Part shown: positions 14,835-23,084 of the stretch, one piece after another | Layout of the letters: each line of letters begins with the position of its first letter | How positions within the stretch are numbered: the stretch's first letter is position 1 | Assembly (NCBI GenBank): GCA_937916405.1 | Contig: CALFUF010000112.1 | Coordinates: forward strand, 1 to 25,067 | Direction of reading: 5' to 3' | DNA length: 25,067 nt | DNA from: an uncultured Prevotella sp. | GTDB taxonomy: Bacteria; Bacteroidota; Bacteroidia; Bacteroidales; Bacteroidaceae | Notes under the pieces: model-generated | Databases searched by the model: none | What the model was told of the DNA's origin: nothing | What the model saw: the letters and a program-made list of their open reading frames with translations, nothing else | Made by a program: the position numbers and the translations under genes

Positions 14835-16111
14835 TTAGCAAACCAGCGTTCATTGAAGGTCAATCCTATCGTGACACGGAAAGAATTCTCTGTGACTAAG
14901 TTCTTGGCTGATTGATTCGCCCACTGGAAACTGACATTAAGCACAGAACGATTGTTCCAAGAATTGACTAATGGAATACCGAATCCTGCACTCACAGTCA
15001 TCTCCCTTGGTCCATCCTGACCATTTATTTTATAATAAGGTGTAGCATATGACGCACCAATACGGTAATGGATACGTTTTAAGAAACCACGAGCTAACGG
15101 ATTAGGATTAGGAATCCAGTCCGCACCAACAGTCACCTTATGGCGATCTTTATAATAATTATTCACTAACTCATAATCATTCGTGTTCTCATTGACAACA
15201 GGGAATGACTCTGCCCCCCAGCGCATCAGTTGATAGTCAGCACCAATGGTCAATGATTTATTCCTGCTATAAGCGATACCACCACCTATGGTCATGGGAA
15301 TTGATAATCCATTATAGACCGTATCGACAGAAAGACTGGTAACACCTGTCTGCGTATCAATATTCATCACTGACAAGGTCGGGTCAGCTCCAACTTTATG
15401 TCCCAATCCGAAAGTAGCTCCAAAGGTCAGCAAGTCTCTCTTAGACAACTGCCACTGATACTGCGCACCGAAGTCAAGCTTGTAACTGCTGATATCCGCT
15501 TCATAGCTCTTTGTAAGCGTATTGACATAAGACTCACTGCTCAGCACAGTGATAGAACGGTCATAGTCTCCCCAGAAATAAGAGACATTAGCACCTAAAG
15601 AGAATCCTTTAAAAAACTCATAGCCGAGACCTAAATACACCTGACGAAGTCCACCTTTCCCTTCAAAACTCATGGTAGAAGTAGTAGAAGAAGTCCCTAT
15701 ATGCTGTGTGGTGGAATAGGAATACCCAACATTAGTATAAGGAACCAATCCTATGCTGACGCCAAACTTCGGAAACACACGAAACAATGCCGTGATATAC
15801 TCAAAGTTCGCTGTCTTGGCATTCACGCTTGCACCACCTTCCTTGAAATTAGTAATCTGTCCTGACACACCCAAGTCAACTATCATACTCAAGGAGTCAA
15901 CAGCAGAATATGAGGCAGGGTTCTGCATATTCACCTGATTACCACTACGAAGCCCCTGAAACAAGCCACTCATTCCACGATTAAAACCTTGCGACTGATC
16001 GGAAAGAATGCCTAGTCCATATTGGCTATATGGCGATTTCGTACCACTCTGGGCTACCATCGACATGGTACCGAAACCCAGTAAAATGCTACCTAAAAGG
16101 AATCTCTTCAT
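14819..16111 (-). CDS. Outer-membrane beta-barrel protein of unknown cargo
   Basis: A 430-residue protein with a signal peptide (MKRFLLGSILLGFGTMSMVAQ). The mature chain starts SPYSQYGLGILSDQSQGFNRGMSGLFQGLRSG and goes on with NPASYSAVDSL, a start seen in Bacteroidetes FadL/PorV-like outer-membrane proteins. Repeated alternating strands rich in Gly, Tyr and Ser follow (for example QVYLGLGYEFFKGFSLGANVSYFWG), as expected of a barrel. Homologues often sit upstream of lptC in this phylum, so a link with LPS or envelope assembly is plausible but unproven. It overlaps lptC by 16 bases. A putative -7 box (16146-16153) lies upstream in the divergent gap, and the ATG at 16109-16111 fits the signal peptide. 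Confidence 0.85.
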   Translation of the reverse strand: MKRFLLGSILLGFGTMSMVAQSGTKSPYSQYGLGILSDQSQGFNRGMSGLFQGLRSGNQVNMQNPASYSAVDSLSMIVDLGVSGQITNFKEGGASVNAKTANFEYITALFRVFPKFGVSIGLVPYTNVGYSYSTTQHIGTSSTTSTMSFEGKGGLRQVYLGLGYEFFKGFSLGANVSYFWGDYDRSITVLSSESYVNTLTKSYEADISSYKLDFGAQYQWQLSKRDLLTFGATFGLGHKVGADPTLSVMNIDTQTGVTSLSVDTVYNGLSIPMTIGGGIAYSRNKSLTIGADYQLMRWGAESFPVVNENTNDYELVNNYYKDRHKVTVGADWIPNPNPLARGFLKRIHYRIGASYATPYYKINGQDGPREMTVSAGFGIPLVNSWNNRSVLNVSFQWANQSAKNLVTENSFRVTIGLTFNERWFAKWKVD

Positions 16112-16145
16112 GAACTTTTAAATTTAATCATTCGATTTCGGGTTG

Positions 16146-16153
16146 CAAAATTA
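16146..16153 (-). promoter_or_regulatory. Putative -7 box of the barrel-lptC-CorC operon
   Basis: TAATTTTG on the minus strand fits TAnnTTTG, 34 bases before the ATG at 16111. No clear TTG lies about 20 bases upstream. It shares the 99-base divergent gap with the lnb promoter. Confidence 0.5.
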
Positions 16154-16198
16154 TTGAAAAAAAACGAAATAATCGAACGTTAAGTGGAAAATATAGGT

Positions 16199-16206
16199 TA
16201 ATTTTG
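16199..16206 (+). promoter_or_regulatory. Putative -7 box immediately before lnb
   Basis: TAATTTTG on the plus strand fits TAnnTTTG and ends only 4 bases before the GTG start at 16211. Transcription from it would begin at or very near the start codon. No clear -33 TTG is visible. Confidence 0.5.
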
Positions 16207-16210
16207 CATC

Positions 16211-17395
16211 GTGAAACATTTAAAAAAGATTTTTAATGCTCTGAAGGGGGGCTGTCTAGGACTCATTTTCCTTTCTTCTGCGCCTATCGCGGCGCAGTCA
16301 GACTCACTCAGGATGGACTCCGTAGAGATTAGTCTGCTTACCTGTCAGCCACACGATGAGATATATAGTTTATATGGTCATACTGCCATCCGCTATCATG
16401 ATTTACGCAAAGGTGGACTTGACATGGCTTTTAATTATGGCGTCTTCGATTACCGAAAGTCCTTTTTCGTCATTCGTTTCGTGTTTGGTATTACGGATTA
16501 TGAGTTAGGAGTCTTCCCCTATCGTCTGTTCCAGGAGGAATATCGCCGTTTCGGAAGTATGGTGACTGAACAAGTACTCAATCTGACGGATGAGGAGAAA
16601 GCTGTCCTTCAACAGGCGCTTGCCATTAATCTGGAAGAAGAGAACCGCATCTATCGTTATAACTATTTCTATCATAATTGTACGACGAAGGCCCGGGATA
16701 TTATCGAGCAGAGCATTCAAGGAAAAATAGAATATGAGAAGCGGGAAGACTATACCCCATCCTATCGGGACATGGTTCATGAGATGACCAAAGAGAATCC
16801 ATGGGCAGCATTCGGCAATGACCTATTACTTGGTATACTTGCCGACCAAAAGACAACGAGGGAGCAACAGGAGTTTCTTCCTTATAACCTCATGTATGAT
16901 TTCGACCATGCAAGTATCTATCATCATGGAGAATACCGTCCATTAGTGAAAGAGCGCAGGATTGGTGTTCCTGCTGGCATACAAATACGCAAACAAGGAT
17001 TTCCCCTGCGTCCATTAACCTGCTTTCTCATTCTGTTAGGAGTTGGTATTGCTATTTTCCTATGGGAATGGAAGAATCGTAGAACACTCGTTATCTGGGA
17101 GATTCTGCTGATGGTGACAACAGGAACCTTTGGTATTACGCTCTTTCTGATGCTGTTCTCCCAACATCCTACCGTGAACCTGAACCTGCAAATCATTTTG
17201 CTGAATCCGCTCCCCTGGTTCTTCCTTTGGAAGGTTATTCGAGGCAAGCAGACACGCTATTGGCAGATAACCTCCGTATTGTGTGTGCTATTCCTCATTG
17301 GCAGCCTGTTCCAATGTTACGCTGAGGGTATCTTTAGTCTGGCATTATGTTTGCTGATGCAAAGTATACTCCATATCAAAAGATTAGATCAATGA
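16211..17395 (+). CDS. lnb: Lipoprotein N-acyltransferase, Lnb type (DUF4105)
   Basis: A 394-residue protein of the DUF4105 family, now known in Bacteroides as Lnb, which adds the N-terminal acyl chain to lipoproteins in place of Lnt. It starts with GTG and has a signal peptide (MKHLKKIFNALKGGCLGLIFLSSAPIAAQ). The periplasmic thiol-hydrolase-like domain (about residues 35-250) shows the family hallmarks GHTAIR (His57) and NYFYHNCTTKARD (Cys157), the probable catalytic pair. The C-terminal part has about four membrane segments: roughly 258-278, 295-315, 325-342 and 350-385. The next gene starts in its stop codon (ATGA overlap at 17392-17395), so the two are translationally coupled. No upstream ATG in frame is available, which supports the GTG. 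Confidence 0.85.
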   Translation: MKHLKKIFNALKGGCLGLIFLSSAPIAAQSDSLRMDSVEISLLTCQPHDEIYSLYGHTAIRYHDLRKGGLDMAFNYGVFDYRKSFFVIRFVFGITDYELGVFPYRLFQEEYRRFGSMVTEQVLNLTDEEKAVLQQALAINLEEENRIYRYNYFYHNCTTKARDIIEQSIQGKIEYEKREDYTPSYRDMVHEMTKENPWAAFGNDLLLGILADQKTTREQQEFLPYNLMYDFDHASIYHHGEYRPLVKERRIGVPAGIQIRKQGFPLRPLTCFLILLGVGIAIFLWEWKNRRTLVIWEILLMVTTGTFGITLFLMLFSQHPTVNLNLQIILLNPLPWFFLWKVIRGKQTRYWQITSVLCVLFLIGSLFQCYAEGIFSLALCLLMQSILHIKRLDQ

Positions 17396-18765
17396 GAAAC
17401 AGATATATCTATATCACGCTATTGTCGATCTTAGGTTTCAATGCAGAGACCTATGCACAGGCTATAGCCCAAGCACCTAGACTGGTAGTCAGCATTACCA
17501 TCGACCAGTTGCGTACGGATTATCTGGATACCTATGCTCCGCTTTATGGACATGATGGATTAAAGCGCCTGCTCACTGAGGGTAAAGTATTTACCAATGG
17601 AGCTTATAACTTCACACCTGTTGACCGTGCTTCTGCGATTGCCTCCTTACACACTGGTACTGTACCTTATTATAATGGTATTACCGCAGAGGAATGGCTT
17701 GACAGGCAGACCCTTCGTCCACAAAACTGTGTAAGAGATCAGAAGATCGGCTATTCCCCTCAATTCTTAGGAACCTCGACCGTCAGTGATGAGTTGAAGA
17801 TGGCAACCAATGGGATTGCCAAGGTATTCTCGTTTGCCCCAACCGCTGATGCTGCCATTCTGTCAGCAGGGCATGCTGCTGATGGTGCCGCATGGATTAG
17901 TAGCGGGAAATGGGTTACTACGACATACTATCGCCCTTTGAACCAATGGCTGAGTGGATATACCCGCCTTTTCCTGCCAGACGCAGATGTCAACAAGACG
18001 GTGACAGATGCCGCACTGAAATGTGTGGAACAGGCTGGTATGGGTAATGACGACAAGACCGATCTCTTAAGTCTGACCTATGAAGCAGGACTTCAAATGG
18101 AGTCGTATGTCGAGTTAGACCGTCAGATTGCCCAACTTCTTAACGGTATCGAGCGACAGATACCTCGTGACCGAATATTATTTGTCATCACAGGAACAAG
18201 TAGTCGAGAGGAAGAAGAGGAAGGCAACCAAGAACGTTACCGTATTCCTACAGGAACCTTTTATATCAACCGGACAGCCAATCTACTGAACATGTATTTA
18301 GGAGCCGTCTTCGGTTCCGCTAAATATGTTGAGTTCTGCCACAAGAACCACATCTATTTCAACCACCAACTCCTACGACAAAAGAATATCCATTTGGGGG
18401 AGATTTGCAGTCGTTCCCAAGAGTTCTTACTGCAAATCTCAGGAGTTCGTAACGTATATACTGCCAATCAGTTACTGACAAGTGATAGTTATTTACTTGA
18501 AAGCATCCGTAATGGTTTTAACGTGGAGAAATGCGGTGACCTGATTATCGACGTCGCACCAGGTTGGAAACTCATTAATGAAGACACCTTAGAGAAGTCA
18601 TCCTCCCGTTCGGCACATGTTCCCTTCCCTATCATTGTCTACGGAGCTGGAACAAAAGCCGAGCGTATTCAGACCCCTGTTACTGTCGACCGTATCGCAC
18701 CAGCTATTGCTCGTGCCATACGTATCCGGGCACCGAATGCTTGCTCATCCGAGCCACTTTTTTAA
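17392..18765 (+). CDS. Exported alkaline-phosphatase-superfamily protein with degenerate active site
   Basis: A 457-residue protein; I start at the ATG at 17392-17394, which gives the signal peptide MRNRYIYITLLSILGFNAETYAQ. The fold is that of PafA-type phosphatases: ITIDQLRTDYLDTY with the first metal Asp (Asp38), AILSAGHAADGAAW, YVELDRQIAQLL and the end segment CGDLIIDVAPGWKL. Most catalytic positions are gone. The usual TGPGH nucleophile motif is replaced by TPVDRASA, the DxxxH metal pair before YVELD is deleted, TADHG reads VITGTSS, and HGS before the final HVP reads SRS. PafA-type proteins are about 550 residues, so this one is also short. It is probably a pseudoenzyme, or an enzyme with changed chemistry. 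Coupling to lnb suggests an envelope role. Confidence 0.85.
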   Translation: MRNRYIYITLLSILGFNAETYAQAIAQAPRLVVSITIDQLRTDYLDTYAPLYGHDGLKRLLTEGKVFTNGAYNFTPVDRASAIASLHTGTVPYYNGITAEEWLDRQTLRPQNCVRDQKIGYSPQFLGTSTVSDELKMATNGIAKVFSFAPTADAAILSAGHAADGAAWISSGKWVTTTYYRPLNQWLSGYTRLFLPDADVNKTVTDAALKCVEQAGMGNDDKTDLLSLTYEAGLQMESYVELDRQIAQLLNGIERQIPRDRILFVITGTSSREEEEEGNQERYRIPTGTFYINRTANLLNMYLGAVFGSAKYVEFCHKNHIYFNHQLLRQKNIHLGEICSRSQEFLLQISGVRNVYTANQLLTSDSYLLESIRNGFNVEKCGDLIIDVAPGWKLINEDTLEKSSSRSAHVPFPIIVYGAGTKAERIQTPVTVDRIAPAIARAIRIRAPNACSSEPLF

Positions 18766-18818
18766 TATTAATAAGGTAAAAAAGTAAAAAGGCAGGCAAA
18801 AGTACGGAAATTAATTCG

Positions 18819-18826
18819 TACCTTTG
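18819..18826 (+). promoter_or_regulatory. Putative -7 box of secA
   Basis: TACCTTTG on the plus strand fits TAnnTTTG and lies 42 bases before the secA ATG. No TTG is seen 19-21 bases upstream. An inverted -7-like box lies at 18797-18804 on the other strand. Confidence 0.55.
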
Positions 18827-18868
18827 CAACCGTTTATATATAAATAAGGTAAAAAATAAAAAGAAGAT

Positions 18869-21800
18869 ATGAATTTAACTAAGATTTTGACCTCGTTGTT
18901 TGGCAACAAGTCAACTCGTGACATGAAACTGATACAGCCTCTGGTGGAGAAAGTGAAAGCCGCTTACCCAGAGATTCAGAAGCTCGACAACGACCAACTG
19001 CGCCAGCGTACCAAGGATATCCAGCGACAGGTGCAAGACTCTGCGAAGACGCAGAAAGAAGAGATAGAGCGTTTAAAGGCAACCATTGAGGACACGCCTA
19101 TTGATGAGCGTGCAGAGATCTTTGCCCAGATTGATAAACTGGAGAAAGAAGCACTGGAGGTTTACGAGGGTGTACTGAATGAGGTGATGCCGGAGGTGTT
19201 CAGCATCGTCAAGGAGACGGCACGCCGTTTTGCCGAGAACGAGGAGACGATTGTCACGGCAACAGATTTCGACCGTGAACTTGCCGGTGACCCGAAGAAA
19301 GACTTCATCACCATTGACGGTGACAAAGCGATTTATTATAACCACTGGACCGCAGGAGGTAACGACCTGAAATGGGAGATGGTACACTATGACGTGCAGT
19401 TGTTTGGTGGTACGGTACTGCATCAGGGTAAGATTGCCGAGATGGCGACTGGTGAGGGTAAGACCCTTGTCGCTACCCTCCCCGTCTTCCTCAATGCGCT
19501 GACAGGTAACGGTGTACATGTGGTGACGGTCAACGACTATCTTGCCAAGCGTGACTCCGAGTGGATGGGACCGCTTTACATGTTCCATGGCTTGTCTGTG
19601 GACTGTATCGATAAGCATCAGCCTAACTCAGAGGCTCGTCGTAAGGCATACCAGTGTGACATCACCTTCGGTACGAATAACGAGTTCGGTTTCGACTACC
19701 TGCGTGACAATATGGCTATCTCGCCACAGGATTTAGTACAGCGTGCCCATAACTATGCCATTGTCGATGAGGTAGACTCTGTGTTGATTGACGATGCCCG
19801 TACCCCGTTGATTATCTCCGGTCCTGTCCCAAAAGGTGATGACCAGATGTTTGAGGAGTACCAACCACTGGTAGAGAAGCTCGTTGGTGTACAGCGACAG
19901 CTTGCCACCCAGTATCTCGCTGAGGCAAAGCAAAAGATCGCTGAGGGACGAGAGAAGAACGACAAGAAACTGGAGGAGGAAGGTTTCCTTGCCCTCTTCC
20001 GCTCTCATAAGTGTCTGCCTAAGAACAAGCCCCTCATCAAGTTCCTCTCGGAAGAAGGTATCAAGTCGGGTATGCAGAACACCGAGAATACCTATATGGA
20101 GAATAACAACCGTCGTATGCCGGAGGCTGTGGAGCCCCTATACTTCGTCGTTGACGAGAAACTGAACTCCTGCGACCTGACGGATAAGGGTACGGCATGG
20201 CTTGCCAAGCAGGTGAACGATGCCGAGTTGTTCGTATTGCCAGACATCGCCAGTCAGCTATCTGCCTTGGAGAACGAGACAGGACTCTCTGACGAGGAGC
20301 GCCTGAACAAGAAAGACGAGATGCTCAACCACTATGCCGTACAGAGTGAGCGTGTGCATACCCTCCAGCAGTTGCTGAAGGCATATACCATGTTTAACAA
20401 GGACGATGAGTATGTGGTAATTGACGGCGAGGTGAAGATTGTCGACGAGCAGACGGGTCGTATCATGGAGGGACGCCGTTGGAGCGATGGACTCCATCAG
20501 GCAGTCGAGGCAAAGGAGCATGTGAAGGTGGAGGCTGCCACCCAGACATTCGCCACGATCACTTTGCAGAACTATTTCCGTATGTACCACAAACTGGCAG
20601 GTATGACGGGTACTGCCTCCACCGAGGCTGGTGAGTTCTGGGATATCTACAAACTCGATGTGGTGGAGATACCCACCAACAAGCCTGTTATCCGTGACGA
20701 TATGGACGACCGTGTCTATAAGACCGCCCGTGAGAAATACCGTGCCGTTATCGAGGAAGTAGTCCGTTTGCGTAAGGCAGGACGTCCTACCCTGATTGGT
20801 ACGACTTCCGTGGAGATCTCTGAGTTACTGAGCCGTATGCTCGATATGTATGTCAACCCGGAGACTGGTAAGCGTGAGGGTATTCCTCATCAGGTGCTGA
20901 ACGCCAAGCTCCACCAGAAGGAAGCTGACATCGTGGCACTTGCCGGACAGTCTACCAACGGACTGGGTGCCGTGACGATTGCCACCAACATGGCTGGTCG
21001 TGGTACCGATATCAAGCTGTCACCCGAGGTAAAGAAGGCTGGCGGTCTTGCCATCATCGGTACGGAGCGTCATGAGAGCCGTCGTGTCGACCGTCAGTTA
21101 CGTGGTCGTGCCGGTCGTCAGGGTGACCCGGGTAGCTCTCTGTTCTTCGTCTCTCTGGAAGACAAGTTGATGCGTCTGTTCGGTTCCGAGCGTATCGCTA
21201 CCGTGATGGACCGTCTTGGTTTCAAAGAGGGCGAGATGATTGAGAGTCCGATGATCAGTCGTCAGATTGAGCGTGCCCAGAAGAAGGTGGAAGAGAATAA
21301 CTTCGGTATCCGTAAGCGTCTGCTGGAGTACGACGACGTGATGAACAAGCAGCGTACCGTGATCTATGAGAAGCGCCGTCACGCCCTGATGGGTGAGCGC
21401 ATCGGCATGGATATCTCTAATATGATGTGGGACCGTGTGGTGAACATCATTGAGAACAACGACTACGAGGGATGCAAGGAGGAGTTCCTGCATATCTTTG
21501 CCATGGAGGTACCATTCTCCAACGAGCAGTTCCTCAACGAGCAGCGTGAGCAACTGGAGGAGAATGCCTTCCAGCAAGTGATGGAGACCTTCTCTCGTAA
21601 GACGGAGCGCATCCGTGAGGTGGCACAGCCTATCATCAAACAGGTTTACGAGAACCAAGGTCAGATGTACGAGCGTATCATGGTTCCGTTGACAGACGGT
21701 CGCAAGATGTATAACATCCCTTGCAACCTGAAAGAAGCTTACGACACTGAAAGCAAGTCAATCGTCAAGGAGTTTGAGAAGCAGATGCTGCTGCATATCA

Positions 21801-22240
21801 TCGATGAGTCATGGAAGGAGAATCTCCGTGAGCTTGATGAGTTGCGCCACTCCGTACAGAACGCCAGCTACGAGCAGAAAGACCCGTTGCTGATCTTTAA
21901 GTTGGAGAGTGCCAAGGTTTGGGACACCATGATTAACGAGATGAACAACCGTATCGTCTCCATCCTCATGCGTGGTGCTATTCCTGAGATGCAGCAACAG
22001 GATGTCCGCGAGGCAGCTCCTGAGCAGCGCACCCAACGTCAGCAGTATACCGAGAGTAAACAACAGTTAGGTTCTGAGCAGTTGACAGATCCTAATCAGG
22101 CTGCCGCCGCTGCCCACGACACCCGTGCCCAGCAGCCACGCACCCCGATTATCAAGGACAAGCTGCCTGGACGTAACGACCCATGCCCCTGCGGTTCTGG
22201 CAAGAAATTCAAGCAATGTCACGGTAGAGGGATTGTTTAA
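18869..22240 (+). CDS. secA: Preprotein translocase ATPase SecA
   Basis: A 1123-residue motor that pushes unfolded preproteins through SecYEG. Walker A is MATGEGKT (about residues 192-199), the DEAD-like motif is VDEVDSVLIDDARTP (about 299), and the second nucleotide-binding fold contains TNMAGRGTDIKL and QLRGRAGRQGDPG. The helical scaffold and wing follow. The C-terminal zinc site CPCGSGKKFKQCHG (Cys1106, Cys1108, Cys1117, His1118) binds SecB and ribosomes in other bacteria. The protein is about 220 residues longer than E. coli SecA (901), largely through an insert rich in Lys/Glu at about 330-510, as in other Bacteroidetes. Codon choice (frequent CGT and GGT) is that of a highly expressed gene. 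It has its own promoter region after the phosphatase-like gene. Confidence 0.98.
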   Translation: MNLTKILTSLFGNKSTRDMKLIQPLVEKVKAAYPEIQKLDNDQLRQRTKDIQRQVQDSAKTQKEEIERLKATIEDTPIDERAEIFAQIDKLEKEALEVYEGVLNEVMPEVFSIVKETARRFAENEETIVTATDFDRELAGDPKKDFITIDGDKAIYYNHWTAGGNDLKWEMVHYDVQLFGGTVLHQGKIAEMATGEGKTLVATLPVFLNALTGNGVHVVTVNDYLAKRDSEWMGPLYMFHGLSVDCIDKHQPNSEARRKAYQCDITFGTNNEFGFDYLRDNMAISPQDLVQRAHNYAIVDEVDSVLIDDARTPLIISGPVPKGDDQMFEEYQPLVEKLVGVQRQLATQYLAEAKQKIAEGREKNDKKLEEEGFLALFRSHKCLPKNKPLIKFLSEEGIKSGMQNTENTYMENNNRRMPEAVEPLYFVVDEKLNSCDLTDKGTAWLAKQVNDAELFVLPDIASQLSALENETGLSDEERLNKKDEMLNHYAVQSERVHTLQQLLKAYTMFNKDDEYVVIDGEVKIVDEQTGRIMEGRRWSDGLHQAVEAKEHVKVEAATQTFATITLQNYFRMYHKLAGMTGTASTEAGEFWDIYKLDVVEIPTNKPVIRDDMDDRVYKTAREKYRAVIEEVVRLRKAGRPTLIGTTSVEISELLSRMLDMYVNPETGKREGIPHQVLNAKLHQKEADIVALAGQSTNGLGAVTIATNMAGRGTDIKLSPEVKKAGGLAIIGTERHESRRVDRQLRGRAGRQGDPGSSLFFVSLEDKLMRLFGSERIATVMDRLGFKEGEMIESPMISRQIERAQKKVEENNFGIRKRLLEYDDVMNKQRTVIYEKRRHALMGERIGMDISNMMWDRVVNIIENNDYEGCKEEFLHIFAMEVPFSNEQFLNEQREQLEENAFQQVMETFSRKTERIREVAQPIIKQVYENQGQMYERIMVPLTDGRKMYNIPCNLKEAYDTESKSIVKEFEKQMLLHIIDESWKENLRELDELRHSVQNASYEQKDPLLIFKLESAKVWDTMINEMNNRIVSILMRGAIPEMQQQDVREAAPEQRTQRQQYTESKQQLGSEQLTDPNQAAAAAHDTRAQQPRTPIIKDKLPGRNDPCPCGSGKKFKQCHGRGIV

Positions 22241-22278
22241 ATGAGGTATTAGTAATTAGAAATGAGGAATGAGGAATT

Positions 22279-22977
22279 ATGATTACTATTGAACTTCTCA
22301 AAAAGCAGTTCGGTGAGACCGTAGCTTGCGATATCGACCAGTTTACCATTCAGGATGGGGATATCCTCGGACTGGTGGGCAATAACGGGGCGGGAAAGAC
22401 AACCCTCTTCCGTCTCCTCCTCGACTTGCTACAGGCTGACGGGGGAACGGTCAGTATCAACTATATCAACCCGGCAGAATCTGAGGAATGGAAACAACAG
22501 GTGGGAGCATATATCGATGAGGGGTTCCTCATCGATTTCCTCACCCCTGAGGAGTATTTCGCTTTCTTAGGTAAGATATCTGGTATGACGCAGCAACAGG
22601 TAGATGAGCGACTGATGGACTTCGAGCAGTTTGCCGCTGGTGAGGTCTTCGGACAGAAGAAGCTCATCCGCAACCTCTCTGCCGGTAATAAGCAGAAGGT
22701 GGGAATCATCTCAGCACTCTTCCGTCGTCCGCGGATTGTCATCCTTGACGAGCCTTTCAACTTCCTCGACCCTACGAGTCAGCTCACATTGAAGCATGTC
22801 CTTACCGATTATGCTCATGAGACAGGAGCTACTCTAATCATCTCCAGCCATAACCTGCAGCATACCGTCGATATCTCGACACGTATCGCCCTGTTGGAGC
22901 ATGGTGTTATCATCCGTGACCTTCCCAATAGCGAGGGCAGTGCAGCCACAGAACTGGAAGAGTATTTCGGTGGATAA
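22279..22977 (+). CDS. Stand-alone ABC transporter ATP-binding protein
   Basis: A 232-residue ATPase with Walker A GNNGAGKTT (34-42), a signature LSAGNKQKVGI in place of LSGGQ, Walker B RIVILDEPFNFLDP and a switch His in ISSHN. This set fits the DrrA/NatA-like subunits that pair with ABC-2 type permeases. No permease gene is present: the frame ends at 22977 and the next gene is on the other strand. The partner must be encoded elsewhere, or the protein works without one. It begins 38 bases after secA; TGAGGAATTATG at the start gives a GAGG Shine-Dalgarno that is itself part of a short GAGGAAT repeat. Co-transcription with secA is possible. Confidence 0.9.
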   Translation: MITIELLKKQFGETVACDIDQFTIQDGDILGLVGNNGAGKTTLFRLLLDLLQADGGTVSINYINPAESEEWKQQVGAYIDEGFLIDFLTPEEYFAFLGKISGMTQQQVDERLMDFEQFAAGEVFGQKKLIRNLSAGNKQKVGIISALFRRPRIVILDEPFNFLDPTSQLTLKHVLTDYAHETGATLIISSHNLQHTVDISTRIALLEHGVIIRDLPNSEGSAATELEEYFGG

Positions 22978-23033
22978 GAATATTAAACTTCCCTGTCAAG
23001 AAAAACGACAGAACACTTTTAATAATAGAAAAA

Positions 23034-23064
23034 GGGGAGACTTGCACTAACGGCAGGTCTCCCC
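23034..23064. terminator. Convergent terminator between the ABC ATPase gene and rnfA
   Basis: A 12-base-pair stem pairs 23034-23045 (GGGGAGACTTGC) with 23053-23064 (GCAGGTCTCCCC), with one G-U pair and the 7-base loop ACTAACG. On the minus strand it is followed by TTTTTC, a good intrinsic terminator for rnfA. On the plus strand the trailing bases are TCTCCTATT, so it works less well there. It fills most of the 107-base gap 22978-23084. Confidence 0.88.
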
Positions 23065-23084
23065 TCTCCTATTAATATTTAATT

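Noticed and set aside
16112..16210. Possible riboswitch or small RNA in the divergent gap
   Set aside because: The 99 bases are AT-rich, show no stable long stem, and are accounted for by two -7 boxes.
19073..21658. Several minus-strand open frames of 90-190 codons within secA
   Set aside because: They are shadows caused by the strong codon bias of secA. None has a signal, a domain or a promoter.
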